Shown in pieces: positions 27,038 through 35,554 of a stretch of DNA of 64,000 nt (position 1 is the stretch's first letter; each line of letters starts with the position of its first letter). Location of the stretch: assembly GCF_007989625.1 (NCBI RefSeq), contig NZ_BJUK01000021.1, forward strand, positions 1 to 64,000, given 5' to 3'. Made by a program: the position numbers and the translations under genes. The DNA is from Bisbaumannia pacifica (GTDB lineage: Bacteria; Pseudomonadota; Gammaproteobacteria; Pseudomonadales; Halomonadaceae). Below the pieces are notes generated by a model. The model searched no databases. It was not told the origin of the DNA and saw only the letters and a list, made by a program, of their open reading frames with translations.

Positions 27038-27568
27038 TCAGCCGGAAAGGGTGCGGATGCGGGCGTGACAGGCACGCAGTCGTGCCAGGAGGTCCTGGGG
27101 GGCCTGGCGATCCAGGGCGGGGTCGAAGCCGCCCAGGCGCTCGAACCAGTCGCGGCGCACGCAGAGGGTCCCGGTGGCCGGTGTCTGCCAGAGGCGCTGC
27201 CAGGGTCGCCAGGCGCGAGGGGGCGGCGTGAAGAGCAGCGCATCCCAGTCATCGGCACTGGAGGCCAGGCGCGAGAACCACTGGGGCGGCAGGCCATATT
27301 GTGGCGAGGGGAAGATCAGCAGCTCGCCCTGGGTGCCCTGCACCAGGCGGTTGCTCCGGGCCCCGGCGGTGGGCTCGGGCACTACCTCCAGGGTCAGGCC
27401 GAAGCGGCGGCTCAGGGCCTGCAGGCGGGGTTGATGCGATTCGCTGACCACATGGATATCGAGCTGGCCGGCATGATGGCGGTGCAAATGGCGCAGGCCC
27501 GGCAGCTGACGGGGCAGCCAGGTGGCCATCAGGCAGGCGTCGATAATGATGCAGGTGCGATGCACCAC
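27038..27568 (-). CDS. Glycosyltransferase family 2-like protein (truncated form), putative
   Basis: About 177 aa. The open frame extends to 27661, but the first ~30 residues are arginine-rich and unlike a start; I place the start at GTG 27568 or GTG 27565 after GGAGGG. The C-terminal part GTLCVRRDWFERLGGFDPALDR closely resembles the acceptor-side motif of family 2 glycosyltransferases, and LIFPSPQYGLPPQWFSRL fits the middle of such a domain. The N-terminal nucleotide-binding strand (CIIIDACLMA) is short, so this may be a reduced member. No polysaccharide genes are nearby. Function uncertain. Confidence 0.5.
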   Translation of the reverse strand: MVHRTCIIIDACLMATWLPRQLPGLRHLHRHHAGQLDIHVVSESHQPRLQALSRRFGLTLEVVPEPTAGARSNRLVQGTQGELLIFPSPQYGLPPQWFSRLASSADDWDALLFTPPPRAWRPWQRLWQTPATGTLCVRRDWFERLGGFDPALDRQAPQDLLARLRACHARIRTLSG

Positions 27569-27733
27569 GGGCAGCCCTCCGCCGCGGGGTCGGTCTCGGC
27601 GTGGGACACGACACTGGAAAGTCCAGTGACCCAGGAGCGCCGGCCTCAAGGTTAGTAACAAATTGTAGTGTTAGGTAGCGCCGGGTATCAATGGCAACGA
27701 TGCTTCGGATGCGGGAAGGCCTCGGACGGCAAG

Positions 27734-27841
27734 TGCACTGCGATGGTGCATGTGGCGATTTTCTTGCACCTTGATGGCGCTTTTCGGGGCGGCAGCGGCC
27801 ATCCAGGGTGAGGGATACGACTCATGCGCCACCATGGCGCA
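27734..27841 (+). promoter_or_regulatory. Three NtrC-type binding sites upstream of glnA
   Basis: Site 1, 27734–27750: TGCACTGCGATGGTGCA. Site 2, 27765–27781: TGCACCTTGATGGCGCT. Site 3, 27825–27841: TGCGCCACCATGGCGCA. All resemble the NtrC enhancer consensus TGCACY-N5-GGTGCA. Centres lie about 160, 129 and 69 bp upstream of the GG of the sigma-54 promoter, as expected for an NtrC enhancer acting by DNA looping. The regulator ntrC lies downstream in the same region. Confidence 0.75.
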
Positions 27842-27900
27842 AGGATTATTTCTCGTTAATTCAGTCAATTATCTTCGGTGGCGGGCGCCTTGCTGCATTT

Positions 27901-27916
27901 TGGCACGCCGCCTGCA
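27901..27916 (+). promoter_or_regulatory. Sigma-54 promoter of glnA
   Basis: TGGCACGCCGCCTGCA matches the sigma-54 consensus TGGCAC-N5-TTGCA, with GG (27902) and GC (27914) exactly 12 bp apart and a single C for T in the -12 box. It predicts transcription from near 27927 and a leader of about 120 nt before glnA. Confidence 0.85.
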
Positions 27917-28049
27917 TTATCAAGAACAAAGCCACGGAGCGCGTTTCTGGTGGCGGCGGTCGTGGGCAGGGTGCCCATGACATGCTACAAACGACGCTGG
28001 ATACGCTAGCCAGATAACACTAGCCATACGTTCACGACTGGAGGACACC

Positions 28050-29456
28050 ATGGCCGAGAAGACCCTCGCCCTGATCGAAGAGCATGACGTCAAGTGGGTG
28101 GACCTGCGTTTCACCGACACCCGCGGCAAGGAGCAGCATGTCACCATCCCCGCCCGCGACGTGGATGAGGAGTTCTTCGAAAACGGCCAGATGTTCGATG
28201 GTTCCTCCATCTCCGGCTGGAAGGGCATCAACGAGTCCGACATGATCCTGCGCCCGGAAGATGGCACCGCCTTCCTCGACCCCTTCACCGAAGACGCCAC
28301 CCTGGTGCTGCGCTGCGATATCATCGAGCCGGCCACCATGCAGGGCTACGAGCGGGATCCGCGCTCCATCGCCAAGCGCGCCGAGGCCTACCTGCAGTCC
28401 ACCGGCCTGGGCGACACCGCCTTCTTCGGCCCGGAGCCCGAGTTCTTCATCTTCGACGAGGTGCACTGGAAGGCCGATATCGAAGGCGCCATGTACAAGA
28501 TCACCTCCGAGGAGGGGGCCTGGGCCACCGACCGTCAGGTCGAAGGCGGCAACCTGGCGCACCGTCCGCGGGTCAAGGGCGGCTACTTCCCGGTGCCCCC
28601 GGTGGACAGCTTCCACGATATCCGTGGTGCCATGTGCAACACCCTGGAGGCCATCGGCCAGAGCGTCGAGGTGCACCACCACGAGGTGGCCAACGCCGGC
28701 CAGAACGAGATCGGCGTCAAGTTCAACACCCTGGTGAAGAAGGCCGACGAAGTTCAGGAAATGAAGTACGTGATCCACAACGTGGCTCACGCCTATGGCA
28801 AGACCGCCACCTTCATGCCCAAGCCGCTGGTGGGTGACAACGGTTCCGGCATGCACGTCCACCAGTCCTTCTGGAAGGATGGCCAGAACCAGTTCGCCGG
28901 CGACCAGTACGCGGGCCTCTCCGAGATGGCCCTCTACTACATCGGCGGCATCATCAAGCACGCCCGGGCCCTGAACGCCTTCACCAACGCCTCCACCAAC
29001 TCCTACAAGCGTCTGGTGCCGGGCTTCGAGGCGCCGGTAATGCTGGCCTACAGCGCCCGCAACCGCTCCGCTTCCATTCGTATCCCCTACACCGCCAGCC
29101 CCAAGGGCAAGCGCGTCGAGGCTCGCTTCCCCGACCCGACCGCCAACCCCTACCTGTGCTTCGCGGCGATGCTGATGGCGGGGATCGACGGCATCAAGAA
29201 CAAGATCCACCCCGGCGATGCCATGGACAAGAACCTCTATGACCTGCCGCCGGAAGAGGGCAAGTCCATCCCCACCGTGGCCAACAGCCTGGATCAGGCC
29301 CTGGACGCCCTGGACGCCGATCGTGCCTTCCTCACCGAGGGTGGCGTCTTCACCGACGACATGATCGATGCCTATATCGAACTGAAGATGGAAGACGTGG
29401 AGCGCATCCGCATGACCACGCACCCGATCGAGTTCGACATGTACTACAGCTGCTAA
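28050..29456 (+). CDS. glnA: Glutamine synthetase, type I
   Basis: Catalyses ATP-dependent glutamine formation from glutamate and ammonia as a cytoplasmic dodecamer. The protein is 468 aa, standard for GSI-beta. Conserved blocks are the N-terminal [35 protein letters not shown] (the D50-type loop), [26 protein letters not shown] and [11 protein letters not shown]. Tyr397 in [10 protein letters not shown] is the adenylylation site, so activity should be controlled by GlnE. Transcription is probably NtrC/sigma-54 controlled. A strong terminator follows. Confidence 0.98.
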   Translation: MAEKTLALIEEHDVKWVDLRFTDTRGKEQHVTIPARDVDEEFFENGQMFDGSSISGWKGINESDMILRPEDGTAFLDPFTEDATLVLRCDIIEPATMQGYERDPRSIAKRAEAYLQSTGLGDTAFFGPEPEFFIFDEVHWKADIEGAMYKITSEEGAWATDRQVEGGNLAHRPRVKGGYFPVPPVDSFHDIRGAMCNTLEAIGQSVEVHHHEVANAGQNEIGVKFNTLVKKADEVQEMKYVIHNVAHAYGKTATFMPKPLVGDNGSGMHVHQSFWKDGQNQFAGDQYAGLSEMALYYIGGIIKHARALNAFTNASTNSYKRLVPGFEAPVMLAYSARNRSASIRIPYTASPKGKRVEARFPDPTANPYLCFAAMLMAGIDGIKNKIHPGDAMDKNLYDLPPEEGKSIPTVANSLDQALDALDADRAFLTEGGVFTDDMIDAYIELKMEDVERIRMTTHPIEFDMYYSC

Positions 29457-29483
29457 GCGCCACGCCCTTAGCGTTGGCTGTGC

Positions 29484-29515
29484 AAGGGGTTCCGCCGTCG
29501 GCGGAACCCCTTTTT
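29484..29515 (+). terminator. Rho-independent terminator after glnA
   Basis: Perfect 13-bp stem AAGGGGTTCCGCC / GGCGGAACCCCTT with loop GTC, followed by TTTTT. Confidence 0.92.
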
Positions 29516-29579
29516 GTCTTACACTATCTAACGAGGCATCCCGTCTCTCCGTCCGTCGCTCCGCATTAGGGGGTCGCTC

Positions 29580-30122
29580 GTGAAACTCCGCCTACTCTGC
29601 TTGCTGGTGAGCTGTTGCCTGATCCCCCTGGCCGGGGCCGACACCGTCTATCGCAGTGTCGATGCCCAGGGCAACGTGATCTTTACCGATAACCCCGAGC
29701 GGGGGGAGCCCGTAGAGGTGGCGCCGCTGACCGTGGTGCCCTCGCGGACCCTGGCCCCGGCGCCCGCCGCCTCGCCGGCCCCGGCGCCGCGGCGGCCGGC
29801 GACGGGCTCCCTGGCCTCGCCCTTTATGCCCTACTCCACCTTCCGCATCATGAACCCTCGTGACGCCATGACGCTGAGCCAGGCGCGCTCCCAGAACCTC
29901 ACCGTGGAGCTGGCCATCGAGCCGGGGCTGCGCGAGGACCATCGGGTGCGGCTGCTGGTGGATGGGCAGCTGAGCCAGTCGGCGATGCATACCCGCGCCT
30001 TTATCGTGCCGCGCCTCGCGCCGGGGCAGCGCACCCTGCAGGCGGAGCTGCTGGACGGCGCCGGTCAGGTGCGCCACCGTAGCCCGCCGATCACCGTGAG
30101 CGTGCAGGCGCGGGGCGATTAG
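29580..30122 (+). CDS. DUF4124 domain-containing exported protein
   Basis: 180 aa starting at GTG 29580 after an AGGGGG SD. The signal peptide is MKLRLLCLLVSCCLIPLAGA, then the DUF4124 motif DTVYRSVDAQGNVIFTDNPERGEPVEV, a Pro/Ala-rich linker (about 55–80) and a C-terminal beta-sandwich-like domain (FRIMNPRDAMTL... to PPITVSVQARGD). This protein type commonly sits between glnA and ntrB in Pseudomonas and Halomonas; its role is unknown. The gene ends in TAG, after which the same frame stays open for another 83 codons of typical codon use (separate entry). Confidence 0.85.
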   Translation: MKLRLLCLLVSCCLIPLAGADTVYRSVDAQGNVIFTDNPERGEPVEVAPLTVVPSRTLAPAPAASPAPAPRRPATGSLASPFMPYSTFRIMNPRDAMTLSQARSQNLTVELAIEPGLREDHRVRLLVDGQLSQSAMHTRAFIVPRLAPGQRTLQAELLDGAGQVRHRSPPITVSVQARGD

Positions 30123-30374
30123 CTCATCGGCCGGCGCGGCTTCCGTTTTCCCTGCTTCGACGCCGAGTCGCCGCCCTGCCGAGACCACTCGCGCCACCGT
30201 CGTATCGAGCCGCCGCGCACGCCGGAGCGCGGCTTCGATGCCTTCGATCATGCTCGCCAGCTGCGTCAGCGCAGCGCCCTGGAGTATCGCCCCGGCGAGC
30301 CCTGGCCCGGCCTGCGGCGTAACGCTCCCGCCCATGAGCCGCGGCGTCGCTGGCACCATCGCGATCACCGCTGA
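30123..30374 (+). other. In-frame open extension beyond the DUF4124 amber stop
   Basis: After the TAG at 30120–30122 the reading frame continues for 83 codons to TGA 30372–30374. Third positions are almost all G or C, as in real genes here. The would-be product is Arg/His/Pro-rich (for example GFDAFDHARQLRQRSALEYR). There is no credible internal start. It could be the former C-terminus of the DUF4124 protein cut off by an amber mutation, or chance openness in high-GC DNA. The rest of the 506-bp gap to ntrB holds three tandem repeats and no supported gene. Confidence 0.35.
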
Positions 30375-30448
30375 ATCATCATCGCGCCTTCCTCGCTGCG
30401 CCATTATCACGCCTTCCTCGCTGAGCCATCATCGCGCCTTCCTCGCCG
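30374..30448 (+). repeat. Three tandem 25-bp repeats upstream of ntrB
   Basis: Units at 30374–30398, 30399–30423 and 30424–30448 share CATCATCGCGCCTTCCTCG with 1–3 differences. A decayed fourth unit may follow (ATCGTGCGTCTTCCGCGCG). They lie 180 bp upstream of ntrB. No known operator motif is recognised. Confidence 0.85.
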
Positions 30449-30628
30449 ACTTATCGTGCGTCTTCCGCGCGTCCCCCTCCGCTAATGCACTAAAATGGTG
30501 CGTAAGCGGGCGTGACCCTTGCCGGTAGCCCCCGAGTTTTCCGCCGCCGCGTGCTGGCGCGCTTCTTGCAAGTGCAAGGGGAGACGCCGGAACGATCGGC
30601 CCTTACTCCGTTGCCATCGGGATGTCCC

Positions 30629-31657
30629 ATGTATCAACGCTTACTCGAACACCTGTCCACGGCGGTGCTGCTCCTCGATGGTGCGCTGCGCCTTCGCTGG
30701 ATGAACCCCGCCGCCGAGTCGTTGTTGGCGGTCAGCCTGGGACGGGTGCGTGGCACGCGGCTGGAGAGCCTGGAGTCGGTGGCCGAGGTGCTGACCAAGG
30801 CGCGCCGCGAGTTTCATCCCTATACCCAGCGCGAGGCGAGCCTGCCATTGCCGGGGCAGGAGCCGGTGACGGTGGATTTCACCGTCACGCCGCTTGCCGA
30901 AGACGAGCTGCTGCTGGAGATCGAGCCACGGGACCGCCTGTTGCGCATCTCCCGGGAGGAGGCGCTGATCGCCCGGCAGGAGGCGATCAAGGTGCTCTCC
31001 CGGGGCCTGGCTCACGAGGTCAAGAATCCCCTGGGGGGCATTCGCGGCGCCGCCCAGCTGCTGGAGCGGGACCTGCCCGATCCTCAGCTCGCCGAGTTCA
31101 CCCATATCATCGTCGAGGAGGTGGATCGCCTGCGCGACCTGGTGGATCGCATGCTGGGGCCCAACCAGCTGCGCGAGCCGGCGCCGCTGAACATTCACCA
31201 GGTACTCGAGCGGGTGCGCAGCCTGGTGCTGGCCGAACACCCGGGCATCGAGGTGGCGCGCGACTATGACCCCAGCCTGCCGGAGCTCTCCGGGGAGGAG
31301 GCGCAGCTGATCCAGGCGGTGCTCAATGTGGCCCGCAACGCCGTCCAGGCCCTGGAGGAGCATGCCACCCCCGCGCCGCGCTTGGTGTTGCGCACCCGGG
31401 CCCGGCGCCAGTTCACCCTGGGCGCCGAACGCCACCGCCTGGTCTGCGAGGTGGCGGTGATCGATAACGGCCCGGGGATTCCCGAGGCGCTGCAGGAGAC
31501 CCTCTTCTATCCGATGGTCTCGGGGCGGGCCAGTGGCAGCGGCCTGGGGCTCTCCATCGCCCAGTCGATCCTCCACCAGCACCAGGGGTTGATCGAGTGC
31601 GACTCGACCCCGGGCCATACCGAGTTCCGTCTGCTGATCCCGCTGGAGGCCAGCTGA
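30629..31657 (+). CDS. ntrB: Nitrogen regulation sensor histidine kinase NtrB (GlnL)
   Basis: Cytoplasmic kinase/phosphatase, 342 aa, controlling NtrC in response to PII proteins. The start is ATG 30629 (MYQRLLEHLSTAVLLLDGALRLRWMNPAAESLL), which opens the PAS domain; an in-frame ATG at 30512 would add 39 atypical residues. The H box is LAHEVKNPLGGIRGAAQLLERDL; N, G1 and G2 boxes are VARNAVQAL, VIDNGPGIPE and GSGLGLSIAQSIL. It precedes ntrC by 31 bp in the conserved glnA–ntrB–ntrC order. Confidence 0.96.
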   Translation: MYQRLLEHLSTAVLLLDGALRLRWMNPAAESLLAVSLGRVRGTRLESLESVAEVLTKARREFHPYTQREASLPLPGQEPVTVDFTVTPLAEDELLLEIEPRDRLLRISREEALIARQEAIKVLSRGLAHEVKNPLGGIRGAAQLLERDLPDPQLAEFTHIIVEEVDRLRDLVDRMLGPNQLREPAPLNIHQVLERVRSLVLAEHPGIEVARDYDPSLPELSGEEAQLIQAVLNVARNAVQALEEHATPAPRLVLRTRARRQFTLGAERHRLVCEVAVIDNGPGIPEALQETLFYPMVSGRASGSGLGLSIAQSILHQHQGLIECDSTPGHTEFRLLIPLEAS

Positions 31658-31688
31658 TGTTCCCCTTTACCCAATCCAGGAGAGACTG

Positions 31689-33098
31689 ATGACCGACGCC
31701 GCTCGCATCGTGATCGTCGACGACGACCGCGCCATTCGCTGGGTGCTGGAGCGTGCCCTGGCGCAGCCCGATCTCCAGGTGGAGTGCTTCGAACGGGCCG
31801 ACCGAGCCCTGGAGCGGGTCCTGGCGAACCCGCCGGAGGTGCTGCTCACCGATATTCGCATGCCGGGGCTGGATGGTCTGGACCTGATGGCCCGGGTGCG
31901 CGAGAGTCATCCGGACCTGCCGGTGATCGTGATGACCGCCCATTCGGACCTGGACAGTGCCGTGGCCTCCTATCAGGGCGGTGCCTTCGAGTACCTGCCC
32001 AAGCCCTTCGACGTGGACGAGGCCCTGGCCCTGGTGCGCCGCGCCGTGGCCCATGCCCGGGAGCGCCAGTCCCCGGCGGCGGTGCCGGAGGGACTCACCG
32101 CCGAGATCATCGGCGAGGCGCCGGCCATGCAGGAAGTGTTCCGGGCCATCGGCCGGCTCTCCCAGTCGCATATCACCGTGCTGATCAACGGCGAGTCGGG
32201 GACCGGCAAGGAGCGGGTGGCCCAGGCCCTGCACCAGCACAGCCCCCGGGCCAGCCACCCCTTTATCGCCCTGAACATGGCGGCGATTCCCAAGGACCTG
32301 ATGGAGTCGGAGCTGTTCGGCCACGAGAAGGGCGCCTTCACCGGGGCCACCGCCCAGCGCCGCGGGCGCTTCGAGCAGGCCGACGGTGGCACCCTCTTCC
32401 TCGATGAGATCGGCGATATGCCGCCGGATACCCAGACCCGGCTGCTGCGGGTACTGGCCGATGGCGAGTTCTATCGGGTCGGCGGCCATACCCCGGTGAA
32501 GGTGGACGTGCGGATCATCGCCGCCACCCACCAGCACCTGGAACGGCTGGTGGAGGACGGGCGCTTCCGGGAGGACCTCTTCCACCGCCTCAATGTGATC
32601 CGGGTGCATCTGCCGCGGCTCGCCGAGCGCCGCGAGGATATCCCGCGCCTGGCGCGGCACTTCCTGGCCGAGGCGGCTAAGGAGCTGGACACCGAGATCA
32701 AGGTGCTGACCCGGGAGGCCGAGCAGCACCTGACGCGCCTGTCCTGGCCGGGCAACGTGCGCCAGCTGGAGAATACCTGTCGTTGGCTGACGGTGATGGC
32801 CTCGGGACGCGAGGTGCTGGTGGACGACCTGCCCCCGGAGCTGCGTCAGCGCGAGGCCGGCGAGGTCAGCCCGGGGGATTGGCGAGCCGCCTTCCGCGAC
32901 TGGGCGGACCGGGCCCTGGCCGCGGGGCATACCCATCTGCTGGAGGAAGCGGTGCCGGATTTCGAAAAAATTCTGATCGAGACCGCCCTCAGGCATACCG
33001 GGGGGCGCAAGGGCGAGGCCGCCGAGCTGCTGGGCTGGGGTCGCAATACCCTGACCCGCAAGCTCAAGACGTTGCTGCCGGCGCTGGCGGACGATTGA
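31689..33098 (+). CDS. ntrC: Nitrogen regulation response regulator NtrC (GlnG)
   Basis: Sigma-54-dependent activator of 469 aa. The receiver domain has IVDDDRAIRW and the phosphoacceptor Asp in LLTDIRMPGLDGL. The AAA+ domain has Walker A INGESGTGKERVAQALH, the sigma-54 contact loop HEKGAFTGATA, and Walker B GGTLFLDEIGDMP. The C-terminal Fis-type HTH is GGRKGEAAELLGWGRNTLTRKLK. It probably activates glnA through the three sites at 27734–27841. The start follows AGGAGAGACTG. Confidence 0.97.
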   Translation: MTDAARIVIVDDDRAIRWVLERALAQPDLQVECFERADRALERVLANPPEVLLTDIRMPGLDGLDLMARVRESHPDLPVIVMTAHSDLDSAVASYQGGAFEYLPKPFDVDEALALVRRAVAHARERQSPAAVPEGLTAEIIGEAPAMQEVFRAIGRLSQSHITVLINGESGTGKERVAQALHQHSPRASHPFIALNMAAIPKDLMESELFGHEKGAFTGATAQRRGRFEQADGGTLFLDEIGDMPPDTQTRLLRVLADGEFYRVGGHTPVKVDVRIIAATHQHLERLVEDGRFREDLFHRLNVIRVHLPRLAERREDIPRLARHFLAEAAKELDTEIKVLTREAEQHLTRLSWPGNVRQLENTCRWLTVMASGREVLVDDLPPELRQREAGEVSPGDWRAAFRDWADRALAAGHTHLLEEAVPDFEKILIETALRHTGGRKGEAAELLGWGRNTLTRKLKTLLPALADD

Positions 33099-33205
33099 GC
33101 GACGGCGTCCCGGCGACATCGTTTGCCCCCTTATCCCCGGGCCAGACCCGGCTTCCCGCCGGGCCGGCCCGGGTGCACAATGGAGGCTTCCCACCAGGAG
33201 GCGCC

Positions 33206-34546
33206 ATGACGCAGATGCACTGGGAGCGGCTGCTCGACCCCGGCCGGCTGCATGATACCCGGGGAGGGCGCGGTAGCGCCGAGCCGGGCCGCACCCCCTT
33301 CCACAAGGATCATGACCGGATCGTCTTCTCCGGCTCCTTCCGCCGCCTGGGACGCAAGACCCAGGTGCACCCGCTCACCGAGAACGACCATATCCATACC
33401 CGCTTGACCCACTCCCTGGAGGTGGGCTGCGTGGGCCGCTCCCTGGGCATGATCGTCGGCGAGGGGCTGCGCGAGCGGCTGCCGGCCCGGATCACCTCGG
33501 CGGACCTGGGAGTCATCGTCCAGGCCGCCTGCCTGGGCCACGATATCGGCAACCCGCCCTTCGGCCATGCCGGCGAATACGCCATCCGCGACTGGTTCAA
33601 GCGCGCCGAGTCCGACGGCAGCGGCTTGCTGGAGGGTCTCAGCGACACCCAGCGGGCCGACCTGCTGACCTACGAGGGCAATGCCCAGGGCTTTCGCATC
33701 GTCACCCAGATCGAATATAACCAGTTCCGCGGCGGCATGCGCCTGAGTACCGCCACCCTGGGCACCCTGCTCAAGTACCCCTGGACGGTGGAGCACGGCG
33801 GCAGCGCCGGCAAGTTCGGCTGTTACCAGTCGGAGCGAGCGCTGCTGGCCGAGGTGGCCGAGCGCCTGGGGCTGCGCCCTCGGGGCGACTGGGCCTGGTG
33901 CCGCCATCCCCTGGCCTACCTGGTCGAGGCCGCCGATGACATCTGCTACGCCCTGCTCGACCTGGAGGATGGCCTGGAGATGGGCATCCTGCGCTACGAC
34001 GAGGTGGCCGAGGTGCTGATCCAGATCGCCGGGGAGGCGCCGCCGGAGTACGCCCGCATGGCCGAGCAGGGGGTCTCCCAGCGCCGCCGTATCGCCGCCC
34101 TGCGCGGCGCCGCCATGGAGCGGGCGGTGAGCGAGGTGGGGGCGGTCTTCGTGGCCCATGAGCAGGAGCTGCTCAACGGCGCCCTCAAGGATGACCTGCT
34201 GGAACTCTGCCACCCTGACCTGGACTGGGGGGTCAAGGCCGCCAAGACCCTGGCCCGGGAGCGCATCTTCCAGAACGAGCGCAAGGCCAAGCTGGAGATC
34301 GGCGCCTATACCACCCTGGGCATCCTGCTGGAGGCCTTTATCGGCGCTGCCCACGAGCTGCACCACCAGGGGCGTTCCAGCTTCAAGCATCAGCGGGTGC
34401 TGGCGCTGATCGGCGAGAATACCCCGCTGCCCTCCTGGCCCCTCTACGACAGCTACCGGCGCATGCTCGACTTTATCGGCGGTATGACCGATCACTATGC
34501 CGTCGATCTGGCCCAGGAGATGGGCGGCCGGCTTAAGGGCGACTGA
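33206..34546 (+). CDS. dgt: Deoxyguanosinetriphosphate triphosphohydrolase (dGTPase)
   Basis: Hydrolyses dGTP or other dNTPs to the nucleoside plus tripolyphosphate; an HD-domain enzyme of 446 aa. The start is ATG 33206 behind AGGAGG (33196–33201). Motifs are the N-terminal DPGRLHDTRGGRGSAEPGRTPFHKDHDRIVFSGSFRRL (split across the domain start), HSLEVGCVGRSLG, the metal-binding LGHDIGNPPFGHAGE, and YLVEAADDICYALLDLEDGLEMG. Its length fits the Dgt family better than the shorter dGTPase-like proteins. It is followed by a REP-like element. Confidence 0.94.
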   Translation: MTQMHWERLLDPGRLHDTRGGRGSAEPGRTPFHKDHDRIVFSGSFRRLGRKTQVHPLTENDHIHTRLTHSLEVGCVGRSLGMIVGEGLRERLPARITSADLGVIVQAACLGHDIGNPPFGHAGEYAIRDWFKRAESDGSGLLEGLSDTQRADLLTYEGNAQGFRIVTQIEYNQFRGGMRLSTATLGTLLKYPWTVEHGGSAGKFGCYQSERALLAEVAERLGLRPRGDWAWCRHPLAYLVEAADDICYALLDLEDGLEMGILRYDEVAEVLIQIAGEAPPEYARMAEQGVSQRRRIAALRGAAMERAVSEVGAVFVAHEQELLNGALKDDLLELCHPDLDWGVKAAKTLARERIFQNERKAKLEIGAYTTLGILLEAFIGAAHELHHQGRSSFKHQRVLALIGENTPLPSWPLYDSYRRMLDFIGGMTDHYAVDLAQEMGGRLKGD

Positions 34547-34609
34547 CGCTGGCGATAGTGTCCGTCCCGCTGTGTGGGGGCCAGGTTGCCCCGAACTTGT
34601 CACTGGGTT

Positions 34610-34709
34610 GTGGGAGTTCAGCTTCGCTGAACGATTGGCGCCGTCAGGCGTCCTGAGTGGCACTCAAGATCGCCCTTCGGGCGATATCGCGCGGAATCCG
34701 CGCTCCCAC
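34610..34709. repeat. REP-like intergenic element, copy A
   Basis: 100 bp bounded by GTGGGAG and CTCCCAC. Its right half holds two hairpins: ATCGCCC-TTC-GGGCGAT and GCGCGGA-A-TCCGCGC. A 42-bp stretch matches copy B (63189–63304) with one indel, and both are followed within a few bases by ATTCACGCCAA. It lies between convergent genes, a usual place for REP elements. Confidence 0.8.
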
Positions 34710-34744
34710 CATGGGATTCACGCCAAGGTGCGAATAATCGGTGA

Positions 34745-35554
34745 TCAGCCGGTCAGGGCGAAGGGCGGCTCGTCGTCGTCCGGGCCTAGGTCGTCGCCGT
34801 CGCCGAGCTGGCGCAGGATGGCGGCGCCGATGCGCTTGCTGCTGTCATTGATGCCCTGGTTGCCGAACAGGCGGTTGAACTCGAAGACATAGGGATGGCC
34901 GTCGACCATGGCGATATCGAAGCCGGCATGGTTGATATGAAAGGCCTCGGCGAGGCGCCGGGCCAGGGCGATGGCCGCCTCGGGAATCGCCTCCCGGTCG
35001 ATGGCGCCGCCTTGGCTGACGTTGGAGCGGTAGCCGCCCAGGGGGGTAACTCGCCAGTAGGCGGCCAGCAGTTCGCCGCCCACCAGCACGATGCGCAGGT
35101 CGCGGTCGATGGGCAGGCGCTCCTGGGCATAGAGCACCGGCTCCTCGGCCAGATGGGCCTCCAGGGCCGGGCGAGAGTCGACCAGCCTGACCCCCTCGCC
35201 CATGCTGCTCTTGATACGCTTGGCGATAAAGGGATAGCCGAAGCGGCTCTCCACCTTGTCGATGGCGGCCCGGGAGGCGCCGAGGATCTCGGTGGGGGGC
35301 ACATGTTCGGGGAACAGCGCCTGGAAGGCGCGGGTCTGCTCCACCTTGTCGTGACCCAGGTGGTAGCTGGCCAGGCTGGGGAAGATGCGCGCCTTGAGGC
35401 CATGCACCAGGGTATTGAGCTGCCAGTACTCGGGAAACAGCAGCCAGTCGGCGGCGCGGATCTCGTCGAGGTGGTCGAGCATGCGCTCGGGCTTGATATA
35501 GCGCACCCCGGGGATGCCCAGGGTGCGGAAGACATCGAAGGTGATCAGTTTCAT
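34745..35554 (-). CDS. RimK-like ATP-grasp protein
   Basis: 269-aa cytoplasmic ligase-fold protein. The start is ATG 35554 (MKLITFDVFRTLGIPGVRYIKPERM); upstream residues in the open frame belong to the antisense of the RNase gene. The ATP-grasp body shows FGYPFIAKRIKSSMGEGVRLV (ATP-binding lysines and glycine loop), LYAQERLPIDRDLRIVLVGGELLAAYWR and the metal-binding FEFNRLFGNQGIN. The substrate is unknown. The start codon shares the palindrome CATG with the start of the divergent RNase T2 gene, leaving no intergenic space. Confidence 0.85.
   Translation of the reverse strand: MKLITFDVFRTLGIPGVRYIKPERMLDHLDEIRAADWLLFPEYWQLNTLVHGLKARIFPSLASYHLGHDKVEQTRAFQALFPEHVPPTEILGASRAAIDKVESRFGYPFIAKRIKSSMGEGVRLVDSRPALEAHLAEEPVLYAQERLPIDRDLRIVLVGGELLAAYWRVTPLGGYRSNVSQGGAIDREAIPEAAIALARRLAEAFHINHAGFDIAMVDGHPYVFEFNRLFGNQGINDSSKRIGAAILRQLGDGDDLGPDDDEPPFALTG

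Larger units (their letters stand above)
27569..28049 (+). other. glnA upstream region
   Basis: 481 bp without a supported gene. It holds three NtrC-type palindromes and one sigma-54 promoter (separate entries), an A/T-rich stretch around 27840–27885 and the glnA SD GGAGG at 28040–28044. I see no small ORF with a credible start. Confidence 0.7.

Noticed and set aside
28032-29423. 463-codon minus-strand ORF antisense to glnA
   Set aside because: A frame shadow of glnA; the composition (His/Gly/Val-rich) is that of a reverse-strand reading.
30238-30528. 96-codon plus-strand ORF in the gap upstream of ntrB
   Set aside because: It runs across the tandem repeats, has an unconvincing composition and no SD, and lies out of frame with the DUF4124 extension, which looks more coding-like.
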